24,603 bases of DNA, from the NCBI GenBank assembly GCA_022925895.1, contig JAKSYS010000798.1, forward strand, positions 1-24,603, written 5' to 3'. How positions within the stretch are numbered: the stretch's first letter is position 1; the number at the start of each line of letters is the position of its first letter. The position numbers and the translations under genes were made by a program. The notes under the pieces were generated by a model that saw only the letters and a list, made by a program, of their open reading frames with translations, ran no database searches and was not told the origin of the DNA. Source of the DNA: Fragilaria crotonensis. Taxonomy: Eukaryota > Bacillariophyta > Fragilariophyceae > Fragilariales > Fragilariaceae. Positions 1-8,897 of the stretch are shown piece by piece.

Positions 1-174
1 CGAAAGAGACACGTGTCGTCTACGCAGATCCGTATGAAGACATTTTATGTAAGTGAAATTTCACTTATGGTCAGGAATTCCACTACGGTAAGTGGAATTT
101 CACTTACCGTAAGTGGAATTTCTTACATAAAATGTCTTCATACGGATCTGCGTAGACGACACGTGTCTCTTTCG
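1..174. repeat. Perfect 53-nt inverted repeat (arms 1-53 and 122-174)
   Basis: Bases 1-53 are the exact reverse complement of 122-174, separated by a 68-nt loop that is itself palindromic. The arms begin CGAAAGAGACACGTGTCG and run inward to TTTTATGTAAG. The match reaches the first base of the window, so the arm may extend further left. A perfect 53-bp stem implies a recent origin or gene conversion. Confidence 0.95.
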
Positions 175-244
175 GATTGTGAGTAAGTGAAATTCCACTT
201 ACCGTAAGTGGAATTCCACTGACCGTAAGTGGAATTTCACTTAG
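88..244. repeat. 20-nt palindromes, 21-nt period, consensus GTAAGTGGAATTCCACTTAC
   Basis: Near-perfect 20-nt palindromes start at 88, 109 (truncated by the fold-back arm), 183, 204 and 225. Each has the form GTAAG, a variable core around AATT, then CTTAC. Adjacent copies are separated by a single base, giving a 21-nt period, or about two helical turns. Another partial copy lies at 50-66. Confidence 0.85.
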
Positions 245-661
245 CATGAGAATACCTTGCCGGCTCGTTTGGATCAACCGTTCCAGCTACAAATATCGCA
301 ACACACGTTATTGGAAGCCAGCGTACGTGGAATTACTCCGGTAACGGAGCTTAACGGCTAGAACTTGTTTTGGCCGGACCTTCCTGTCGTTCTTCGAGCG
401 TCGTGGGTGCATCACAGACGCGTCTCATTTTTTTCGCTTCTGATGTTGGTCCTGTTAACTTGTTAACATGTAAACAAATTTTTCGTCGCCAATAATCCGA
501 TCGGTTGATCCTTTGCCTTGACCATAGTCCGCATCCTAGAGCGTTAATTGAGGTAGAAACCATGAGGATAGAAACTAAAGTTGTTGCAAGAAACAAACGG
601 TTCGCTTCCTTGTCCCCATTAACAACTTAGGTGTACCTGCGTCGCAAAGCTTGGCAACAAG

Positions 662-1732
662 ATGAATGTGGCACTTGAGCCTCAGGCTCATTTTGTCTAT
701 GACAGAGACTTGGCAGAATCCTTCCTGTTTCCCGAAAGTTCACATTCTGAGCACCGTTTCCGGTACGTTGGACCTCGATATGCTCTCGAGGACCCATCCG
801 ATGTCGCTTCACCAACACATAACGAACCTGAGAAAACATTAATGAAAAGCGTAGCAAGCGTTGCACGGTTTTTGAAGAAGGCACAAGAGAAGGGTTTATG
901 TTTAGAGGAACTACTAGACGACGAGACTGCAGATTCGATCATTACTTTCCTCACCGAACAAACCTGTGCCTCCACCACCGACGGATCCACTCGAGGTGAA
1001 GCAGAGAACAAGACCACGGAGCGACCCTGTCATCCAACAGAGGTTATACATTCCAAACACTGTGTACGCGAGGCGACATTAAGCGAGATTGGACCCTCGA
1101 AAGATGATACTCCACCTTCATCAACCTCAAGTGCGAAGGCGAAACGGAAGCCGACGAAGTCGAGAAAATCGCCATCATCGAAAGCGTCAAAAACCACTAC
1201 GGGTAGCTGTCCTGAGGCTAGGGGAACTCAAGAGTTTACAAATTCGAGAGAGACGCATCGAACAAATTCTGAGGCAGTCGCTTTGCGAACCAATAGTGTT
1301 GGCGTAAAATCAGCGAAGAGGAAACCCAAACGCCCGACAAGGAAATCAGTGGTATCCAAACCTTCCACACCCAAGAAGATGTCAAGGTCACGGAAACACC
1401 GCTCGGAAGCAGCGTTCGCCGAAGTCTCACGCACACACCCAGGCGTTTTTGACATGTTAGACGCTCCAGATGACTTGAAAGCAACACCCAGAGAAGCAGA
1501 AACGCCAGCCCCAGGTTTTACTTATGAGCAAAAGAGTGGAAAAAGCAATGCCTTCAGAAATCGATCGTTCCGAAACCTGCATCATCACCCTCTGAAAGAC
1601 TTTTTGCACGTCGCCATCAAAGAGCGGAGATGGTTCAATTTCCCAGTTCGTTATGCCAAAGGCGCTCGCGGGGATGACGATGTGATCAGTTTGCTTTCAG
1701 ACGTTTCGATACACCCCTCGCCGTCGCCGTAG
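662..1732 (+). CDS. Unrecognised basic, Ser/Lys-rich protein (356 aa), probably nuclear
   Basis: This is an uninterrupted 356-codon frame starting at an ATG. I do not recognise a family. The N-terminal 100 residues are mixed and mildly acidic, with a Glu/Asp-rich patch near residues 80-100. Two strongly basic Lys/Arg/Ser/Pro clusters follow, around residues 158-180 (KAKRKPTKSRK) and 216-250 (KSAKRKPKRP, then SRSRKHRSE). They resemble nuclear localisation or nucleic-acid-binding tails. The C-terminal 50 residues include a more ordered, aromatic stretch (KDFLHVAIKERRWFNFPVRY) and a Pro/Ser end. No signal peptide or membrane segment is seen. Element A ends 278 nt upstream, and an AATAAA lies about 108 nt after the stop. 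Most of the protein looks disordered, so its coding status rests mainly on frame length and lack of stops. Confidence 0.65.
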   Translation: MNVALEPQAHFVYDRDLAESFLFPESSHSEHRFRYVGPRYALEDPSDVASPTHNEPEKTLMKSVASVARFLKKAQEKGLCLEELLDDETADSIITFLTEQTCASTTDGSTRGEAENKTTERPCHPTEVIHSKHCVREATLSEIGPSKDDTPPSSTSSAKAKRKPTKSRKSPSSKASKTTTGSCPEARGTQEFTNSRETHRTNSEAVALRTNSVGVKSAKRKPKRPTRKSVVSKPSTPKKMSRSRKHRSEAAFAEVSRTHPGVFDMLDAPDDLKATPREAETPAPGFTYEQKSGKSNAFRNRSFRNLHHHPLKDFLHVAIKERRWFNFPVRYAKGARGDDDVISLLSDVSIHPSPSP

Positions 1733-2155
1733 GCAATACTTCCTAGAAACATATTGGTCTGAAAATTACAGACAACCGTATCATCGCCAATCATCTGCGT
1801 GTCTTCACGCGCTCTCGTGCCTCTCTTTGCCTAACTAGAAATAAATGCGCTAAGAACTACAATAGAAACGAAGAACAAGCAAGAGGATCCACCTTTGAAT
1901 TTTGGAAGTGGTTCTGCTTGTAAGTTGAAAGTTTGGGTAGTCATCTTCCTTCACAAACTAGCTCAGTAACCATGCACAGTTCTGGAGTTCCGTTCAACTG
2001 CTAAATGGCCTGCAGATCAAGTACGGTGTATGCAACAGACGTACGATTCGTTGAACTGAGAAAATCCCATAACAGAGTGTCATTATAATTCAAATCGATG
2101 AACCCACGAGTCCCAACGTTGGTCAGAAACGCACCAAGCAATCCAACACGTTACA
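1733..2155. other. Convergent intergenic spacer
   Basis: The spacer lies between the 3' ends of the 662-1732 gene (+) and SLD5 (-). An AATAAA at 1840-1845 could serve the + strand gene as a polyadenylation signal. I see no gene or repeat in it. Confidence 0.5.
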
Positions 2156-3039
2156 TCAAAGTTCAATTCTTGCCTCCAACACTAGTCTCTGTATCGCGCC
2201 GTACCGAGCTATCAAACACGAGCCCTTGCTGTGATATTGATCTCCGATTTCAACGTCTTCGAGAGTTTTGCAAAAGAGGAAGCGATTCAGATCTGGCGTT
2301 TCCACCATTTCAGGGTCGTCCAACTTTTTCCATGCCTCCTTGGGCATGTGGTCGAGGACAGTGCGGTGAAAGTGCTTTTCCAAGAGCTCGCCGTACGCCT
2401 TCAAATGTGAAACCTGATATGTGCGAACAGAGAAAGAGAGAGAGAAAATACGTGCCAAGAACAACGAATCAGAGGCTTGGCGAAAATTTTAAAAAAAGCC
2501 GACCACATGGAACTCACTTCTTTGTCACTCAAGCGATCCAATACTGTCCTATTGTGCAAGGCGTGTGCTTCCAGCTTGTTGAGACGCGTGACCAAAAGAT
2601 CTGACAAAATAAATTTGGTTCGCTCGACGTCCAATCGGTAGATATGGGCCACGAGGGCGTCCACATTCTTCGTCGAGGTTAGCGCGTCGATTGTCTCCTC
2701 TTGACCTTCAATCAACTCCTGCTCCAATGAGATTGTATCATGATCGTACGGTAGTAGTTCTGGACATAGCATTTCCTTGATCCAGGCAGCTTTCAGCCGA
2801 GCATAATCTTCATCTTGAGACATATGCAGGGTCGCCCCAAGGTCGTCGTCGAATTGTCCGACGACATCAACGTCTTCATCGTCATACTGGTTCTTGCGTT
2901 CGTGGGCGGCCTTCAGGACTTCAGGAACTCCTTCGTAATCGCGATCGATTTCTTCTTCACGTTCAACGGGAGGCTGCGACAAAATTTCATCTTCTTGTGC
3001 GCCGTCAAGCTCAGCGAGTAAATTGTTCAGGTCGGCCAT
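2156..3039 (-). CDS. SLD5: DNA replication complex GINS subunit SLD5 (two exons)
   Basis: SLD5 is one of the four GINS subunits. With Cdc45 and Mcm2-7 it forms the CMG replicative helicase in the nucleus. Exon 1 runs 3039-2518 (174 codons from ATG) and exon 2 runs 2413-2156. Joined in phase 0 they give 259 residues, within the usual family range of about 220-295. The N-terminal 75 residues are acidic. The alpha-helical A domain follows, with the family signature LKAAWIKEMLCPELLPYD and then the RLDVERTKFILSDLL / RLNKLE helix. Exon 2 carries the small B domain (PDLNRFLFCKTLEDVEI) and ends in the typical IARYGAIQRLVLEARIEL terminus. The intron has clean GTGAGT and CAG borders. A GTAC-rich island lies about 130 bp upstream of the ATG. 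Recognition is from conserved motifs; no search was run. Confidence 0.9.
2414..2517 (-). other. Spliceosomal intron in SLD5 (104 nt)
   Basis: On the minus strand the donor is GTGAGT directly after codon GAA (exon end at 2518). The acceptor is CATATCAG before GTTTCACATTTG (exon 2 start at 2413). Removal is in phase 0 and fuses the two halves of the GINS protein. Read-through runs into A/T-rich sequence that does not match the family. Confidence 0.85.
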
Positions 3040-3170
3040 GGTTACTGGTTACGGGATGAGATCATCGATGATATTCGGAGTTCGATGTCCTGTCTTCTAC
3101 CATTTTGTACTGGCAACTAACATATTTCAGTTCACGCTCCTGATCGTATTGCGCGCCAAAGTTTTCGATA

Positions 3171-3314
3171 TACTGGTACTCGAGTACACTGCATGTACTC
3201 GGAGACTTGGAGTACTGGAGTACTCGAGTACCAGGTACTGTAGTACAGTAGTCCGAATTCCGAATACCCATGTTCCCATCAATACCAGGTACTCGGAGTA
3301 TGTCATACTGGTAG
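3171..3314. repeat. GTAC-rich palindromic island 1
   Basis: This is a short tract dense in GTACT, GGTAC, CTCGAG and CAGTAC words, many forming small palindromes such as GTACTCGAGTAC. It lies 132-275 bp upstream of the SLD5 start codon. It is not a simple tandem repeat; the words recur irregularly. Similar islands recur at 3891, 12349, 15749 and 22772. Confidence 0.75.
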
Positions 3315-3890
3315 CAACCTTGTTAGAGCTCTTATGATGGACAACAGTTCATTATCCTGTACACCAAGCGATGTTTAGCGCTGCCAATGTTCAGTATTTT
3401 ACGGAATCTTGATTTGTTGCACTTTTTCAATTTCCATAATCCAATATGATATAAGTTTAAGAGTAAATAGTCTTGTTTTCCAGATTTTCGCAATATTGTC
3501 AATTTGGAGTTCCTTCGTTGCATGACTCATACCTTTACTGACAGTATTTTCTGTTTTACTGCTGGTACTAGATCATTAACATGCTTGCTACTCATACTAG
3601 CTCATCATTTGTTCTAGAAATGCACCCAGCCAGTGAACCATCATGTGACATGCATTGAATCCATCACAATGGAATGTTTCATCATTCTAGATTGTGGTCA
3701 AGCACAATATCAAAGCCACCAATCAACAGCAGATTTGCTGGTAACTTCTTCATGACAAAGGTCTTTTGGAGATCAACAAGGGATCCATGAATATCATGGC
3801 GAACTCATTCTTTGGCTGAAATCTCAAATATGAAGGAACTTTAGCTATAGGAGGAAAGAAAGGTACAAGGATGCAATCTGTCACAGCTCT
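3315..3890. other. Intergenic sequence, no gene seen
   Basis: This is mixed, A/T-leaning sequence between two GTAC-rich islands. I see no protein-coding frame with recognisable motifs and no RNA gene. It may hold the distal part of the SLD5 promoter region. Confidence 0.4.
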
Positions 3891-4196
3891 CCAGTACCAG
3901 GTACTCTTGGCTCGTTCATGAACAGTACATGTCCTTGCTACTGGTACCTTCTACCGGTACTTGTACCTTGTTGTGATTGGGTAAGAACAATTTGCCCGCC
4001 GTATGTCACTACCGGTAGTCTAGTAGTACTCAAATAACGATCGAAGTAGGATGTTCCGAGTTCCAAGTACGTACCTGTAGCGGTACCATTCATGTTGGTA
4101 CCAGGTACTACCGGTAGTGCCAGCCGCTGGACGCCAGATATGCATAGCTCCCGTTGAGCACCGAGAACATAGTACTGTACAAGTAGTACATGGTAT
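3891..4196. repeat. GTAC/TACCGGTA-rich island 2
   Basis: The island is dense in GGTACC, TACCGGTA, AGTACT and CAGTAC, with several perfect short palindromes (ACTACCGGTAGT occurs near 4010 and 4108). It sits about 300 bp before the decayed transposase frame. It has the same word set as the islands at 3171, 12349, 15749 and 22772. Confidence 0.75.
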
Positions 4197-4501
4197 CACC
4201 TATCACGCTATCACATATTCATATGTACGGTGGTTGGTGGTTCGCCTCCTATGACGCGTTAAACGGGGACGACGACAGCTACTGTATGGCTGGGTGCAAA
4301 AGCGGAAAACATGTAGTAGAAATACGTAGATCTGGTACAAAACGTCAGCAAAACCTCAACCTTGTGAATGAACCCATGGAACATAAAAAAAATGGCGCGC
4401 TGCTTTTCGTGCTTTGATGATCCGACAATGATGGTCCATATCTTGACGGGAACATTGCAGCTCAAAGTAGTAGGACCGGTTATAGCTCATTGATTAGCAG
4501 T
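4197..4501. other. Leader region of the decayed transposase
   Basis: A 75-codon ATG frame (4190-4417) lies in the same frame as the transposase and ends at a tandem TGATGA (4415-4420). After it the frame is open to 4502. It may be a decayed N-terminal extension or chance; it has no recognisable motif. No terminal inverted repeat pairing this side with the 7768-7986 side was found by eye. Confidence 0.3.
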
Positions 4502-7500
4502 ATGAGCAAGATGTTGCCTTACTACATCGGGCGGCAAGGCAGTAGTCATTTTATTCTCGCTTCATTTCAAGCAGCCATCTGCGAAACCTCCCTCCACAAT
4601 AAATGGTTGCACGTTGACGTTTTGCATGAATATATGCATCAACAATACTGCTCCAATGGCCTTCATTTTAGCATAGCCACAATGACCAGATGTATCAACA
4701 AAGCTTGTCAAGGCAGCTCGTATATTGCTAACTACGCGGAGCTTCCCAACGGTACGAAGCTCGACATGTATATACAGCATCAACGATGTAATGGGGAGAC
4801 AAAAAAGTCCTATTACTATTACATAACTAAGAACGGAACAGCAAAACCGACCCTTCCTTCAGCGCGTAATGCAGCAGCCTGGGAAGCAGACTTTGTCGCT
4901 GTCAATAGGCTTCTCCCTCCAGCGACACGTCAACGGCCCGAGCTTGTCAACGTAGTACTCAGCACCAACAACGACACCAATAAAAAACGACGACCACCAC
5001 CACCACCATCCTCGTCTCCGGACGAGGATGCAGCAGGAACAAAGAGGTCAAGACGACACAGTAGATTGTTGAATGGGGGGAGCTCCATAGCGCCATCGTG
5101 TGATGACGCTACTTCATCGCCCGACGATGATGCCATTTTGGCATCGTCGTCTGAGGAATGACATCTTGAAGCAGCCATAGATATCACTGAAGAACACACG
5201 GCGGCAGTAGGTAGCCAAGATGACATCCACAGTAACAATGTTTCTTCATTGGCTTCCTCGCATCGTTGTTCTGAAACGTATTGGGACTCTCCTGAAGCCA
5301 AAAAGCTGTTCCGACCGCTAGATTCTGAGCCCACTGTCATTGCTGCCGTCGATAACCAAATCGAAACCCTTTGACACGTCAACAAGAGTGCAAATGCTTG
5401 CGTCGACATCATCGCTGGAAATCTCGAGGACGAACTAAACGAAGACAACATCACACAACATCAAAAATGGGTCATTCAACAGAAAGCACAATATCTTGTC
5501 TTATCCCTGCAACTTGCGAAGGACGAGATGAACGCGTGGACATGGGAAAAATGCTGTGAGCATGCAGTCTGTCAACTAGAAAGGCAAGGCGTGACATACG
5601 CTACTCACCATGAAACTGTTTGCAAATGGTACCGAAGCTTCCGCAAGACACGTTGCTTTCTCATTCCGCAAACCAAGAAAAACCTTCCGCCATTTCTCCA
5701 AGATAATCCAGACATCTGTACCAATTTAAAGAAATACGCTCGGGAGAACCTTGACACACTCAGCATCAAGATGCTCAGTGAATACATCCACGACAAAGTC
5801 TTACCAAACCTAATCATGGACATTTTGAACGAGACAGAGAAAAGTGTGAGAGCAATGATGGCAACCAAGAAGGACAAATACAACAACCACCTTCGGCTTG
5901 TTCTCAAGCAATATGGGCTTACCTGCGTGAGCCCTGCAACAGTCTACCGCTGGATGATCCGCCTTGGCTTCCGGTATCAGCCAACTCGCAAAGGGTATTA
6001 CGTCGATGGCCACGAACGTCCGGCCACAATACAATATAGATGGGATTTCTGTCGGCGCTATTTTTCATATGAAAGAAGGATGCATTGCTGGGTGCAAGTA
6101 ACCGAAACTGTGGCAAAACAACTTGAGAAAGAGGATATGATTGCAAAAGGTAGCGGTTACTCTTACCTTACTAATGACTCGACTCCAATGCGAGAATACC
6201 ATGTTGACAGCTTTGACCCCAAAAAGAGCAAGGAGTTCTTAGGACAAATTGTGACAACCGAATTTGGTGGCAACCTCTCTGTCCGCATTCAACCATCCTC
6301 CAAGCCATTGATAAGTTTTGGGCACGACGAATGCATATTCAAACAGTTTCCAACGCCCACGAAACAGTGGTACGGTCCCAACAAAGAAACGTTCATGCGC
6401 CCGAAAGATGATGGCTGGACATGGGATAATGATCTCTGCTTTTCAATCGAGGGAATTTGGATTTGGCCTTGATGTGACGGAGGCAGACCTGAAAGAAGTG
6501 AACAGACGACAAGAAGGGGTTAGATATTGTGACACACAAGCTGCACTCGAAATGAGGAAAAGCGAATACAAGTCTCCACTTACAACTTCTCCATTTGTTT
6601 TGGAGTTTGAGTACGGACAAAACGCTGATGGCTACTGGACATATCAGCACATGGTGCTGCAGCTTGAGGACTGCGTGGACGTTCTCAATGTTAAGTATCC
6701 TCAAGAATATGACTTTCTCTTTCTATTCGACCACTCTTGTGGTCACGATCGACAACGAGAGGACGGATTAAATGTGGAGAAGATGTCAAAAACCTACGGA
6801 GGACGAGCGCAGCAGCGGAAGATGCGTGAGACAATGATCAAACAAAGAAGTCAAGGATACCTCGGCCCGCACTCACCTAAGCTTCAAGTCGGAGACACGC
6901 AATCGATGGTCTTCAGTGCAATGGACTCAGGTCCTTTCTGGATGACGGCAGTGCAGCGGGAGGAAACTTGTCATGACCAAATTCTGGACGAGCCTACAAC
7001 GCGAGAGTTCACAAAGGACGAGCTAGTTCGAGCGCTGAAGGAACGAGGAGTTAGCGCAAAAGGCAGGAAACCAGCAGTACAAAAAATTGCACAAGAGCAT
7101 GGCTTGCCAATAAAGGAGACGAAGCCAAAAGTTGTCGAGGGATGGGAGGCTAAACCAAAGGGCCTCCTACAGGTTGCAGGTTCTTTGGGAACGCGGGATT
7201 GTTGATGAGTCAAGGCTTTCAGACTATACAATCAACGGAAGACAAAACGGGTATGGTATAGTCGACAAAACCTTCGCCTTGAAGTCATTGATGGCCAACT
7301 GCCTCGACTTTGAGGAGGAAGAGACACTTCTTCAATCAATGGGAAGAGAAATGGGGGTTCTTGTGGATCGGACGCCAAAATGCCACTGCGAGATGGCGGG
7401 GGAAGGGATTGAGTACTCGTGGGGATGTGCCAAAAACAGTTTCCGTCGTGTGCCCTTGAATCCTCGGAGACGTGGGAAGGACAACTTTCGAAACGTCATC

Positions 7501-7767
7501 AGAATGTGCCTGTCAAGTGAAAAGGTGTTAGTGACAGAGCGAATCCGATTATTCTCGAGACGAGCGAGGTCTTACATCTGTGCATATTATATGATTTGGT
7601 GCAATCGACAGGAGAGTGGAAGTGATGAAGTGAACGAAAGTGCACTCACGACAGATCCCGTCAAGATGGAGAAGATGATTAAACACTTCAAAACGCATCG
7701 TTGCGCACTCGATTTTGATCACAGCTTTTGTAAGGCGACATTCATTGACTTAACAAACGAAGATTAA
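4502..7767 (+). pseudogene. Decayed DDE transposase (extended Tc1/IS630-like) with SAP domain
   Basis: One protein is spread over three frames. Frame 1 (4502 to about 6415) has in-frame TGA stops at 5159-5161 and 5372-5374. It shifts near 6405-6425 to frame 2, then at 7170-7183 to frame 3, ending at 7767. The intact form would be about 1,090 residues. The N-terminal part is unrecognised, with a KKRRPPPPP / TKRSRRHSR basic patch. A helix-turn-helix-like segment (SPATVYRWMIRLGFRYQ) and the KGYYVDGHERP motif follow. The DDE core is: first Asp in GHDECIF (6326-6328), second Asp in LFLFDHSCGHDR (6729-6731), third Glu in GIEYSWG (7411-7413). A SAP-like motif (FTKDELVRALKERGVSAKGRK) lies between the second Asp and the Glu. 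It belongs to a widespread eukaryotic family of DDE superfamily endonucleases (Pfam DDE_3-like). It cannot be translated as it stands. Confidence 0.75.
7170..7183 (+). repeat. 7-bp tandem duplication causing a frameshift in the transposase
   Basis: The sequence reads CAGGTTG then CAGGTTC, a 6-bp identity repeated at 7-bp spacing. Removing one 7-bp unit joins the upstream frame (KPKGLLQV) to the downstream frame (LWERGIVDES) without a break, matching the family's KGLLQVLWERG segment. The duplication is therefore the likely lesion behind the second frameshift. Confidence 0.65.
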
Positions 7768-7986
7768 TGGCAAAGAACAGTAATAACTGAATAGAATGTG
7801 AGAATACTATTAACAATGACAACAACAATGGAAAGATCAACTTACGTTTGTTATGGATGACCCCCGCCAGATGGATCTTTGAGGCTCAAAGAATTGCTGA
7901 TGTCACACTCCGAAAATTTGTAAACAGAATATATTCTATACTGCATTCTACGTCTTGCTACTATTCCAAGCATTAGCGTGCACCCA

Positions 7987-8578
7987 GGAAGGTCCGGCAA
8001 TACGGGCGAAGTCTTGAATAAAGGAAGTATGCGCGCCCGCCGGGAGGGAAACAAGTTCCGATCGATGTCTGGCTGGCGCAAAATTGGATGTGCCGGCGTG
8101 GTGGTGACACGGCTGACGTCTGTAAGAAAATTTGCTCACAGCGAAAAAAAATTGCTTACTGAATGAAATTGCTTAAGGAATTTGCTTACCATAAGCAAAT
8201 CTATTGTAAGCAGAAATTTGCTTACAAAATTTGCTTACTGGGAGATTAAATTTGCTTACGGGGACTGTCTTTTCTACGTAAAAACATACCAATTTTCAAA
8301 CACCTAAATAAAATTTACTTACAGCAAAGAAGAATTTGCTTACGAAAATCAAATTTGCTTACAGAAAAAATTTGCTTACAAAATTTGCTTACCGGCATAA
8401 TTTCCTTACTGATTTTGCTTACTGTCAAGAAAAATTTGCTTTCGATGCAGCAACCTTGCCGGCTTTGATGGATCATTACGATTGCTAAAATTCTCGCATC
8501 ATGCAAATCGAGCAAGGCTGACGCGCAAACTCAACTGCCCCTAACGGTACGGCTGTAACGTGCAGGGCCGGACCTTCC
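7987..8578. mobile_element. Palindrome-rich element B with 12-bp terminal inverted repeats
   Basis: The block is bounded by GGAAGGTCCGGC (7987-7998) and its exact reverse complement GCCGGACCTTCC (8567-8578). Inside are a unique left part, an array of TTTGCTTAC words (8122-8450), and a tail from ACCTTGCCGGCT (8453) to the right end. The tail's boundary words and length (126 nt here, 131 nt in element A) match element A at 254-384. No coding capacity is seen and no target-site duplication is clear. A MITE-like non-autonomous element is the best guess; a conserved promoter block for the downstream gene is the alternative. Confidence 0.5.
8122..8450. repeat. TTTGCTTAC array with GTAAGCAAATTTGCTTAC palindromes
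   Basis: About ten copies of TTGCTTAC occur on the + strand (for example near 8181, 8219, 8231, 8252, 8337, 8355, 8372, 8384, 8416). A few reverse copies (ATAAGCAAAT, GTAAGCAG) sit among them. One clear 20-nt imperfect palindrome spans 8206-8225. Spacing is irregular, unlike the 21-nt period in element A. Confidence 0.8.
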
Positions 8579-8897
8579 ATCCATATGATACATGTATGTA
8601 CGTCACGAAGCGCGCAGACTAATCCAGGAAAAGCGCAGGTCAGGCAATCACGGGGAGAAATTTAGCAAGTTTCTTTTCGTATCAATAACCGTCATTTGCC
8701 AGCTCGTCCTCCAACTGCATGATGTGTCTGTTTTGTCACTGTGTCTATCGGAGTAAAGTCGACAGCCAATCAGTTGATTGGTCACGAAAGCGCAAATCGC
8801 AAAGCAACGTAATTTCGTTCGCCCTGGCGAGTTTAGGTTTCGGGCGACTGCAGATTGTTCCACTTTCTCCTTCCATCAGCCGGACACCGGACGAAGA

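Larger units (their letters stand above)
1..384. mobile_element. Palindrome-rich fold-back element A (probably non-autonomous, left end cut by window)
   Basis: This is a non-coding block made of three parts. First come long inverted arms (1-53 and 122-174). Within and after them is a run of 20-nt palindromes with a 21-nt period. Last is a unique tail from ACCTTGCCGGCT (254) to GGCCGGACCTTCC (ends 384). The tail boundary words and spacing recur at 8453-8578 after a different palindrome array, which is why I treat it as one unit. No transposase is visible inside. Calling it mobile is inference from the repeated architecture and the fold-back arms; a conserved promoter-associated block is the alternative. 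The next gene starts 278 nt downstream. Confidence 0.5.

Noticed and set aside
2098-2604. 168-codon + strand open frame
   Set aside because: It lies opposite SLD5 exon 2, its intron and the end of exon 1. The minus strand carries clear GINS motifs and the + translation has none, so it is a shadow.
5159-5374. Read-through or selenocysteine use of the two TGA codons in the transposase
   Set aside because: The same gene also has two frameshifts, and no SECIS-like structure or Cys-equivalent family position is apparent. Simple decay is sufficient.
8122-8450. CRISPR-like array
   Set aside because: The repeats are only 8-12 nt, irregularly spaced, in both orientations and self-palindromic, in a eukaryotic context with no cas genes.
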